64,000 bases of DNA from Chondrosia reniformis (taxonomy: Eukaryota > Porifera > Demospongiae > Chondrillida > Chondrillidae), in contig OX359190.1 in the NCBI GenBank assembly GCA_947172415.1, forward strand, positions 6,386,001 to 6,450,000. Reading direction: 5' to 3'. Positions 1 through 12,500 of this stretch are shown piece after piece. The notes beneath the pieces were generated by a model, which saw only the letters and a program-made list of their open reading frames with translations, searched no databases and had not been told where the DNA came from. The position numbers were made by a program, and so were the translations under genes. Position 1 is the stretch's first letter. The number at the start of each line of letters is the position of its first letter.

Positions 1-3000
1 GGATATGTAGATGTATTTCTGGTTATGACTGTCGTCAGCTTATTAATCTATCACAAGTGAAATTCTTGTGGTTTCATATATGTGAAGTTGTAAGATGATA
101 TTTCTATAAGTGTAAACTGTATACACCTTTATACACACTTAGTGCAATTAATCTTTAACTGTGAGCATTCGAGGTCACCTACATTTTGACTTTAAGTTTC
201 ACTAAAAAGTTTCACTTGTTTAACTGAAGACAGTCATTCAAATTCACCACCAGAGATATACCACACTGATGAGCCCTGAGGAGGTTAAAAATCCTCTTGA
301 TATTTCTTTGGATGATGTTTTGTCATCTTAGATAACTGCGAGATTGTCATACCTTTGGACTTCAGTCGCCCAGTCAAGGTAGGACTTTGTTCACCTGCTT
401 GGTCAAACATAAATCTTCCAGAGATCATTCTTATTATGCCAAGCCATTGCACAAGTTTAGTGCAATTAACTCCCCTTTTAAGTATATCTTCACATACATA
501 CTTAAGGGAAAAACAGTTTGCTGTAAATTTTTCACCCTTTTTAGTAGTTAATTTGTATAGCTCTGAATATCCTGAATTGTCCACTCTCTCAAATATTGAG
601 GAAACCATGCATTATTGTTAGGTGCCTAATATAATGGTGTGATAAAAAATGTTGTACATATTAAAGATCCACTATAAAAAATATTCAGTAGGGATTTTGG
701 ACTGCGTTGATTTCAGATGATATTGAAAGAATCCTTTCGGATTTGGGACCATTAATAATGCAGTCTGTTGAAGAAAATTCTTTTTCTTGAACATTTCGTC
801 CCTAAGGGTCGTCATCAGCATGCGACATGCCACAATGAATGCCCTTCTTTATATAGGATTTAGACCTCCTTACGTAGCACTTCCGGTCACATGACCTCCA
901 CTCCCTGGGCGAATAAAGGGGTCCACGATGGATCTAGAATCAGACCAATATCAAGGTTCATCATTGGTCTTCTTTGTTGGATCTCAAAGGCTTCAAGAAC
1001 CCTTCATTTTACCCAGTTGTCCTCCCACACAAGGATCCTTGCTTCTTGCCAATTAATGGCATTTGCAGTCTTATTGGATATACAGCAAGGCAATTCCATT
1101 CTTGGGATCCTTGTTCTTCACCGCCCTCTTGTGCTCTGTCCTACGGACTTGCAGTGTCCTCCCGGTCTCGCCAACTGCGTAGCTGACGTAGCAGCCAACA
1201 TAGCTGAGCATTCTGCACAGGGAATCGAGTACACAACTCCTTTCACATCCATTATATCTGGCATTTCCTTCACTTTTGTGAGGGATTTCCTGAAGGTATT
1301 TCTGGAACTAAATGTCGTTTGTACACCCAATGGCCTGCACATTCTGCTGATCTTCTCACTGTTGCCCTAGATGTACGGCAGAAATACTCTGGCTCCCTTG
1401 GTTAGTCACTCCAAGAAACATCTTATCTCCTCTTCCGCTTCTTCACAACTGCTCATTGAGGTAGCTTTTAGAATATTCTGAACATGCTTCCTTTCACCTG
1501 CCAAGGCAGAATCATGTTGGAAGTCTGTTCAGCTCTGTAGTGGAGGCGGTCTACGATACTTTGGACTTTACCTTGGATGGTGGCGTGAGCTGTAGTGGAA
1601 GTAATGGTCAGTGTGGGTGGGCTTCCTGTAAATGCTGGTGGTCAGTTTGCTTTCATCCTTTTTGACATGGACATGGAGAAAAGAAATAGATCCTTCGGTC
1701 TATTTCTCCATGGTGAATTGGATCTCTGCGCATTGACCATTGACCATGTTTCCACATGATGAAAGGTAGTACAACCACAGTGAAGGCTTCAATGGGGCTG
1801 TTGTCAGTGCCCTGTGCTCAAAGTCCAGGATGTAGAAGTTGGCTATGACTGGTGACTAGGGAGAACCCATGACCGCACCTTCCACCTTCTCATAGAATAT
1901 ATTTCCAAACTGAAAGTAGGTGGTAGTGAGGCACAGTCTGGTAAGAGGCACGATGTCGGTTGGCAGCATGGTCATCCTGGTCTTCAGGGTGTCATCATCC
2001 ACAAGCAGATCCTCTCCCTTTGTTCACCCAAAAGGTGAAAGTCACAATACCGGAAGTGCTACGTTAGGAGGTCCAAATCCTATATATGAAGGGCATCCTT
2101 TGTGGTACTTAGACTTTCTGATGGCAATCCTCAGGGTTGAAATGTGAAGAATTCTCTCTTCAACAAACTGCGTCTCTTAATACTCCCAAATCCAAAGGAT
2201 GGTTTCAATATAAAACGTATGTCTGCAATTTATTGTCTTTGTTAATGGTGGGTTCACTTTAAATAAGAGAAACATGAAAAACAGGGAATGGTACAGTTTT
2301 CCTTTGATGCAGTACATTATCCAAGTGTGTTCCTGGTGCAATATTTGAAATTTTTATTTGCACTTCTATATTTCCATTTAAAGGATTGTAAGATTATCAA
2401 GTCCACTCTTGAATGTCATTCTAATCGTTGGAGTTATGATGATTTACATGCTAACTGTGTTAATTGGAATTGGAGATGGAATGATCTCCCTTAAGAATGC
2501 CAGTGGACTTTGTCAGTTTAGAATTTGGATCGCTGTTCTGTCCTTTTCATTGATATATGGGGCTATTCTTTCAAAGACGTTTAGAGTATTTTACATATTC
2601 AAGAAAGCTAGATCAGGCAAGCCAGCAGATGGGAAAAAGGTAGGTATAAATTAAATGCAAACACATATGTTAAGCTGGAGTGGATACACATATGTTAGTG
2701 TACTTGTAGTTTGATTATTCATACGTGAGTATTAATGTCTACATATACTGTATGTGAAGTGGTAGGGTTTGTTTGCTGTGATCAGATGAACATTAATTAA
2801 GATTTATTCAGCTCAGTAACATGTTTTTTTAGGGGCTGCCATAGGCAGCCCCCTCTATTGTTTTCATAACGCGATTTATGTATGGCTTCATGTTACGGAT
2901 ATATATACAGTGCTCCACATCTAAAGAGTACATTTTTCGTATAAAAACGACAAAACGTTATCAGTTATTTTTTTAACATATTTCCTTACCTTAGCAAGTG

Positions 3001-6000
3001 TTCTCGAAGAGGATTATACCTTTTCCCTTGTCCAGAATGTCTAGGTAAATTTCCGCTGTTGTTAATACAAACGCATAGGGAAAAATCGCCATTTTTACTA
3101 AATGACATAATTAATCACATTCGATCATGTGACTATAAATTACACAATTCGCGATAATTGCTCGTACGTAGCATACGTTCATGGCTTGCTGCTAGCTTGA
3201 AGTCCATCGAAAGCACAACTCTTACACTAGCTTTTGACCTGCCTACAGCTCTTAACTACAAAAATTGCAGTGGAACGTATCTAAAAACTAAAGGTACCTA
3301 AAATTAACCTTTTCGACTCGTTTTCTCAAATGGAACGTTGAATTCAAGTTTTCTTTACACCAAGTCTCACGAATATTGGGAGCAATATCATACTGAAGTA
3401 AGAGCTCTTAACTAATATCTATTCGTTATTTAGTATCTAAAAACTGTTTTTTTGGAAAATGGGCTGCAACTAAGTGGGCGTGTCACAAACCACGCCCATC
3501 CACCCACATAGCATTCATTAACATCTACTTGATCCATCAAATTATAAAAATTAGCTAATCCCATCACCATTAACTACCTAGAGCTATTTTAGGCAAACCA
3601 GCAAAATGCACTCTTTAGATGTGGAGCACTGTATATATTAATGAATGGCACTTGCGCTAACAAGAGCAAAGCGTCATTTGTCCTGGTTTCTGCCGCCAAC
3701 CTCGATTTCAATGTAGCAATCTCAGATATGTTGCCCTCAACCATCTGCCTTAGGCATCAAGATGCCATTAGGCTTTGGCGGTCCGGCTAGGTGAAATTCT
3801 GCTACACCCCCGAACCGGCTTTGGGAGGGGCGCAGCTTCCTTCCAGCCTAGCCGATTCACATCCTCAAAGAGAATGGAGAAAAGAGGGATGACCTATCTA
3901 AAGATCACCAGCATAAAACACATACAAATCTCCAAATCCCCAACTATAATCCAATTATCTTCACGCTGATCTACACCCAAGCTGTCCAGAACCCAGATCG
4001 TCCCACATTTAAACGCCTAACTATCAATATAATAACCAAAACACACATCTGCCAATTAATCCTTAAGTATCACAACCAAACGAAACTGTAGCTATCAAGG
4101 GAGGGAGCTATAAATCAATATATAGCTATTGGGTGGGGAATTTCAGGAATTTCACTTCTTTCGCCTCGTAAAAGTAGGTCGAGTTATATCGCCTTAGCAA
4201 CACTTTAGCCAATTACTATTACGATCCTTTCGTTCCTCATTGGTCCTTTAATCATCTTGACAACATAATATGACCAATAATATACATGTATTAATTTACA
4301 CTACGCGATTACGAAATCATCTTAGACGTACTACTCCGTTTATTCATTAACTTCGTTTACTATGTATGTTGCGCTAACAAGAGCAAAGCGTCATTTGTCC
4401 TGGTTTCTGTCGCCAACCTCGATTTCAATGTAGCAATCTCAGATATGTCGCCCTCAACCATCTGCCTTAGGCATCAAGATGCCATTAGGCTTTGGCGGTC
4501 CGGCTAGGTGAAATTCTGCTACACCCCCGAACCGGCTTTGGGAGGGGCGCAGCTTCCTTCCAAGTGATGACGTTGACTGTCAGTGCACTGACGAACAACG
4601 GCATACCTCCCAAAACATGGAATAAATTAAAATTAAGTCAGCAGCTGGAATATTTAACTACTATATGGCTTCCACTCGAGTTCGATCTAAGATGTTGATC
4701 GAAAGAAACTAAATCTACCGTAAGGAAATTAATCATAACCTGACGAATTCGATCTACTGTGCCTTATCTTAATTACGCAGATACGCACCAACGTCTGAAC
4801 GTTCCCACTGGCCCAACCGCCTTTAGAAGAGGATTGCCAGCTGTAGTTTATCTATTTGACCATTTTTCCATTGTGTTTGGAACTGTGACGTTTTAAAGGG
4901 ACAACAGGTGAGTAAAACTCATTACCTTACCTACGGTACATGTCACAAGTTCCTTACGGAATTCCGTACTTTTCCAAGGAACAAGGTTTGAGAGTCTGCG
5001 GATTGACTGAGGGTAGCCGCGGAACGTTCCGCAACGTTCCGCAGGAGGTTCGAAAAGGATTCGGCTGAGTATCGGTAATCACCGCATACGTTCGTGGATA
5101 GTATACTTACGATTACGGGCCTTTACGGTGGTCGCAGGAAAGGTCAAGTATACTATTATACTATCCACGAACGTATGCGGTGATTACCGATACTCAGCCG
5201 TACCTATACGCACTAATAAAACGTATTAAACCATGGATAAAGTCATAATGATATCGTCTTGAGAATTATGGCAAGATCAGGAGAATTCGAAGTCCCGCAT
5301 GTTCCTCGGATTCGTCTCAGAGTTCCGCACGTTCCGCACGTTCCTCAGATTCGTCTGATTAAGTTCCGAAAGCGTGCCTCAGATTTCCGAAATCGTGCCT
5401 CGGTTTTCCGAAATCGTGCCTCGGTTTTCCGCAATCTTGCCTCGGTTTTCCGAGCGGACACTCAAGGAATTCCGCAACGGATTTCCGTGGATTTCTGCGG
5501 AATTCCGTAAGGAACTTGTGACATGTACCGTACAACTGAACCAACGGTCGACACACAATAATAAAGACTGTATACAAACCTTCAGTAATAAACGCTATGA
5601 GCATGTATCACCAAACCCGACCTACCAATTTAACGCCATAATTAAATGAAATTCAAAGATTACAAAAATAATAATTGAGAGTACATAGAATAAATAAAGG
5701 AATCAAAGCACTAATAACAACCATCCATGGTTAAATCCTAATAAAGGAGGTGACTTGCATGCGTATAACCAAACTGTATATATACCTGTCAATGCCTCAA
5801 TAATACTGTCACTGTCTGCTGACTAGTCCTCACTAACTAATTGCTTAGAAATCCGAGTCAGCTCAGAGCGAGGAGTGCGAATATATAATTGATACGCAGA
5901 GCTCTCCCATCTTCCTAATATCTTAATCATGCTATCCTTGATACCTCTCTTAGCTGCAGTTGTGGCTGCCCCAATCCTAAAACTATGACCACAATAGTCT

Positions 6001-9000
6001 TTCTCCTTAATTGAAGGGAAATTAGCCAAGACACTCCGGAGTTTTTGTACTAAATGGAACCTTTTACAAGGTAGGAAATCCTTGAAACAGAAAAGAGGAC
6101 CTTCATGGTAACCCCTCGTATTAATATAATCAATCAAGGCAGCAACAGGGCATAAATCCCTTCCTGTACCTCCTAAATAGATTGTCACACCCTTCCTAAA
6201 GGGGTCTGTTTTAGAAGCCTTTATGTGAATAGCTACTGATTTAGGCTGAGAAACCTGATCCCAAGAGATATCAGCCATAGATAAATGAACACTAGGATTT
6301 TAAGCTACACCATCTGGAACCAAGAACTCACTTGTATGAAGAAACCCAAAGAAAACCAATATTGGCTGCAGCCCAAAACATACGATTATCATGACTTCTT
6401 GGAAAGCAAGACAAATGTTTCTTAAACATTCTCATAATCTCAGGTGTAATAGGTAACCGAGGTCTGCTAACTTCCACCTGAGACCTGCGAATACCTTTAA
6501 TAACCAACTGCATACGAGGAGTACAAGAAACATACTGCTGTCCATATAACACATGCAAATGCCTCACTGCTGCTAAATAAAGCTTAATAGTTTTATGGGT
6601 TAAACCATCCTCTCCTAGATGCACCATAAACAATAACAAGGTAGATTCAGATGCCGGCATACTAACAAGATTAAATTTAGAACAGAAATCTGTAAACCGT
6701 TTTATTCCTGATTGATAACATTTTGTGGTGGACTCTGCAAGTCCTTTCCGCAAATAGTTAAAAACAGCATTCTCCACTCTTCTGAGAGCCAATCCAGGTC
6801 CTTGACTACTACCAGTTGCCAGAGCTCTGTTGGTATTGGGGTAGGCAGATGATGGGCTTTGGGAACCTGGGTAAAAAATAGATCCATCTTACCCCTAAAA
6901 ACACTGTCGGCGGGGCCATTTTCAATTCCTGGCACATGCTCCACAGATAGGGTAAAATGGAAAAAGGCAGTAAAAAAGGTAAGGCAACGTAGTAATTGCA
7001 TCACCTTTCCCGTTGGTTCCTTAGCTGAACCTTTATTAACGGCATACACCACAGCCAAATTATCACATCCACACTTCACATGCTGGCCATTCCAGGCACT
7101 GCCCCATAAGGCTGCCGATACAATGATAGGAACTAGCTCTTTGATCATAATATTGGTTTCTGACCATTGCTCTGGCCATTGGCCCTGGATCCACTTGTCC
7201 TCCCAAACAGCTCCGCAACCCCAAGAACCAGAAGCATCAGTGGTGAATGAAACCGATGATGGAACCGAATGGGTGAAGATGCAAGAAAGACACCCCATTC
7301 CAGTTCTCGCAGAAGAGTATCCACCATGCCAGGTCAGACCTAAATGATGCATTTAACCTTATGAAATGGCTTTTCTTTCTAGCCACTGTTAACAAATCAA
7401 ACATACGCCTCAAGAAACAACGCCCCTGAGGAATAACTGAACAGGCAAAATTCAGCAATCCCAGCAATTGTTCCAACTCCTTCCTAGTACAAGCCTTCCG
7501 TGCTAACCACTGAGCTAACGATAACTTCAATTTACCCAACTTTTCCGGTGGCAGGCGGGCCAACTGCTTGGATGAGTCTAACTCTATTCCTAAAAAGGTT
7601 AAAAGAGTAGAAGGGCCTTCAAGCTTTTCTTTAGCCAAAGGAATCCCCAATTCCTCACAAGTCTGGACCATACAATGTAATCCAAAGGAACAATCGCTAG
7701 TGGCAGGAGCCCCCATAATCAAAAAATCATCCAAGTAATGAAGGATATGTGTCACCCCCTTTGATCTAACAACCCATTCTAGAGCATCTGCATAGGCATT
7801 AAACAAAACTGGAGCAGAACGAAGACCAAAAGGAACTTGCTTATCAAAGTAAATTCCACCATTCCATCCCATAGCCAAAAGATGTCGATCAGCTGGATGG
7901 ACTAGGATATTTCGAAAAGCACTAGCAACGTCGATCTTGGCCATCCAGGCACCCTTTCCCAACTTGCTCAACATTGCCGATGCATCACCCACTGAAGAAT
8001 AAATCATACTACTATCAGCTGAGCATATGCCATCATTGACGCTTTTTGCTCCAGGGTGAGACAGATCAACAATAAGGCGCCATTTGCCGGGAGTAGACTT
8101 AGGAATCACCCCAAACCTGTTAACTTTGCAACCCGTGAAACCCTTCCGGCAGTAAGGTCCAGCCAAATTGCCAGCCTTAACCTCATTCTGAATGTACTTC
8201 TCCACTACCTCAGGGTTCTGAAGAGCAGATTGGCAATTCTCTTTAGCTGACACACAGAATTGAGAATAATCAAACCCAATTCGAACACCATAACGCAATC
8301 CATCAAGCAAATATCCCACCCAGGTAGTATTAGGATGATTTGCCAAAACTGCTGCCCAACCATCTACCTTGAATAGGGTAGAAACTAAACGAGCCTCTGG
8401 TGGAATATAAGGTTGGACCGTAAAATACCTCCTTCCTGACTCCTGCAATCTAATGAATCTTCCAGCTAGAGAATCAGCTGCTAGAAATCCCTTAGAATGA
8501 GTCACTACAACACAATGAACAAGTAATCCAAATACATCATCAATCTTAATAACCAGCTATTCCCCAAATGTACCCAATTTTAATCAACCTAACCTAAATA
8601 CCTATAACTTTGCAAATTATACTTATCACCATATTGACTCTACTCATACAATATCGCCATACCTTAGAGTCAAACCAAAAATTTTCCAATTATATACAGT
8701 GCTCCACATCTAAAGAGTGCATTTTGCTGGTTTGCCTAAAATAGCTCTAGGTAGTTAATGGTGATGGGATTAGCTAATTTTTATAATTTGATGGATCAAG
8801 TAGATGTTAATGAATGCTATGTGGGTGGATGGGCGTGGTTTGTGACACGCCCACTTAGTTGCAGCCCATTTTCCAAAAAACAGTTTTTAGATACTAACTA
8901 ACGAATAGATATTAGTTAAGAGCTCTTACTTCAGTATGATATTGCTCCCAATATTCGTGAGACTTGGTGTAAAGAAAACTTGAATTCAACGTTCCATTTG

Positions 9001-9509
9001 AGAAAACGAGTCGAAAAGGTTAATTTTAGGTACCTTTAGTTATTAGATACGTTCCACTGCAATTTTTGTAGTTAAGAGCTGTAGGCAGGTCAAAAGCTAG
9101 TGTAAGAGTTGTGCTTTCGATGGACTTCAAGCTAGCAGCAAGTCATGAACGTATGCTACGTACGAGCAATTATCACGAATTGTGTAATTTATAGTCACAT
9201 GATCGAATGTGATTAATTATGTCATTTAGTAAAAATGGCGATTTTTCCCTATGCGTTTGTATTAACAACAGCGGAAATTTACCTAGACATTCTGGACAAG
9301 GGAAAAGGTATAATCCTCTTCGAGAACACTTGCTAAGGTAAGGAAATATGTTAAAAAAATAACTGATAACGTTTTGTCGTTTTTATACGAAAAATGTACT
9401 CTTTAGATGTGGAGCACTGTATATATATATATAAACGCCATCTCATGCAATATTATATATACTCTCATAATCCATAACCAATTAACCAAATGCACAAGTG
9501 AAATTTTTA

Positions 9510-9542
<33 letters not shown>

Positions 9543-12500
9543 CTCCATATGCATTGCTATACATATATATAATCGTAAAGTATATTGTTACATTATATCT
9601 GAATAATGTTCGTGAATATACCAAAACCACAAGATAAATAATATATCTAGATATACGTATACTACATGGTATCTATTGGATCCAATAACCAAATCATGAT
9701 CACTACTTCCCAGCCCCGTCCTTAGCAAATCCACCACTGGGATCATTAGCCTTTGTTGGTGTGGTATAAGGCCTGGACTGGTAACCTCTCTCCTTCCTCA
9801 GACAACGAACTGCAGGATGATCCCTGCCACATTTATTGCAGACATGATCAAACTTGCATGTGCTGTTCGCACAAAACTTCCCACTGTTCCAGCGATCACA
9901 ACCCCTTCCCTGTCTGCGCCATTTCAATTGGCGAGCCCACTGGAGGCAATCTTGGTCCACAGAAGACCATTTTAGCTGGGATTCTGAGGCCGCAGCAGTC
10001 GACCTAAATTGTTTATCATACTCCAACCACTGGAACCCGGGAGAATCTCTAGCCAACCGGGTCACAACCCCCAGATACTGAAACAACTCCAGTCCTCTCC
10101 CCGGCTCCTTCTCAGCAATTACCGCTGCAAACAGTGCAAATGAAAGCACCCAATCCGAGAACTTCTCCAGATGAATAGGCTTCCTCCTCTTGTCCTTCTC
10201 ATTTTTGAATTGCTCCATTATATTTTCAGGTAAAAGATCCTGAAAATCCACCCAATCTCCTTTCCCGTATTCGTTCTACCAAAGTGCCAGGAATAGCTGG
10301 CAGGCCTCCCCCTGGAACAAAGCCAGGTTTTTTCTGCTTCTCCTTCTCCACTTTCTTTGATTCTACGGCTAAGTCCACAACAGAAGGTGAACTGCCACTA
10401 CGTTGAGGAAGAATACCTTCCAACATAACAGGAGCTCCAGATAATGTACCGGCCTCTAAAAATATGAAACCACAAGGATATATACATAACACCCTCAATC
10501 CTCGATGTAGAACCATCATGATTACAATTTGAACAAAGAACATGTGCCAATCCAACTATGAATATCAGTGTATTTATCAAGAAAAACAAACCCACAATCA
10601 AATAGGACCCCTAAATAATAATATAATAACAACAGCAGACCTGCCAAGGCTAGGCTTAGAGCATGCGTGAGACTTTCTCAAGAAATGAGTGAGACTGCCC
10701 CAAAAATGCGTGAGATTTCAAAAAAAAATTTCGCTCGCTACGCTCGCGTACATTTCCCTCAATACCCCTACTGTTAACATTAGATGGCTAATACCATACA
10801 TTACATCATCAGTTTAAAATGGAGGAGAAAGCGCCGCTACGCTTACGGATTACTGCTAGATCATGAGTCTATAAGTCGTAATAAATGGGATACAGATAGA
10901 TCATCGACAAAAATTTAAAGATATATACTCCACAGCCAAGGAATAGCCCCATCAGCCTGTATGGCTGATCTGCCTGCTGGGGGTCCTGCAAGACCTAGAC
11001 TAGAGTAAGTGTGACAGTGAGTGAGAATCAGGAAAAGGCGTGAGATCTGGCACAGATATGCGTGTGAGCGTGACATGACAGTCAAATGCGTGTGTCTCAC
11101 GCCAGATGCGTGAGACTTGGCAGGTCTGCAACAGCACCAAAAACCACCGCCTTGTGGATATCATTAATCATTGTCTTTGATAATATATATCAATTAAGAA
11201 CACACACATACAACTGTCAGTAAATATATACAATATTTCCATGTATATCAGCAAAAGCCACTGAATATCTATAGTCACAAGTACTTGTATATTAAATAAA
11301 CCTTCCACCATTTCTCAGCCAGCTTCAATACATCTAACAATACACAAATCCGTCATATCAAACAAGATTAAACAGCCGAGAATCTAGTTCAATTAGGACT
11401 ACACCACAATAAAGGATAAACTATAGCAATACACTCTGCATGATCGATTACATCCGCAATCAATACATAGATTGCCATAAGGACATACAGGTCCTCAACC
11501 AATAAAATGGTTCATCATAACACTAATTGATTAACTGACCAAAAATCACCCCCCTTAAACTGATTGGGTAGTGATAAAGTGATAATTGCACCATATAACT
11601 TGAATGTGACGAGGTAAACAAAATGGAGTGCCACCACGCACATGACCATAATATTCTAGAAATAACACCATAAAAGGTTTATCATCGCCAATATCAATAC
11701 CACTCCCAAAAGTTGGGAAAAACTTGATCATGCATAGCATGCACTGCTATATCTATATATATATATTATATATAAAAAAAAAAATTAAAAAAATAAAAAA
11801 TTAAAAATAAAAAATAAAAAAACAAGTAGTTCGAGTTTAAAAACTCGTGGGGCTGCCGCCCCCGAATTAACTCGAACTACTTGGCCGCATCGTTGGGATT
11901 TAATATATATATTCGTAATACTAACGATTGAGGATGCTTAAGTGTCCTGAACTTTATAAATAACGATGGAAAAGCTTCGTTAACTAAAGCTTCCTGAACG
12001 CCGCCATTTGCAAAAACGATGTATTGACGTATAAATTAAGTATTACAATAGTTGCGTATGAACTTGTATTATACATATACCGACGTATATAATAAGTGTT
12101 ATAACAATTGCATATGAACCCGTATTATATATATATATATATCTTTCCGTAACATGAAGCCGTACAACGTAATCGGCATATGAAAACAATATAAGGGGCT
12201 GCCTGCGGCAGCCCCTAAAAATAAAAAAAAATAAAAATAAAATAAATTGGAGAAATTGCAAAATACAACTTCAATACATTTGCAACCCTACTTCATATTT
12301 ATCACCCCCCCCCCAAAAGCGTTGGGAAAATTGCAAAATACGACGTTACAAGTGCAACCCCAAAGCATTGGAAAGATTGCAAAAACTACAACTTAATAAT
12401 TACAACCCCAAAGAATTGGGCAAACTAAAATGGTACAACACCACAACTGTAACCCCAAAGCGTTGGGCAAACTCTAATGTTACAACATCACAACTGTAAC

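Noticed and set aside
891-1370. 159-codon plus-strand ORF
   Set aside because: It is antisense to the Penelope remnant, whose minus-strand motifs are recognisable.
2409-2654. Open frame as a stand-alone small membrane protein gene
   Set aside because: It begins at TTG and its sequence continues upstream to a splice acceptor at 2383. It is the TM2-TM3 exon of the GABA-B-like receptor.
7145-7327. Additional minus-strand ORF within the RNase H region
   Set aside because: It is a third-frame shadow of the RNase H/RT overlap without family motifs.
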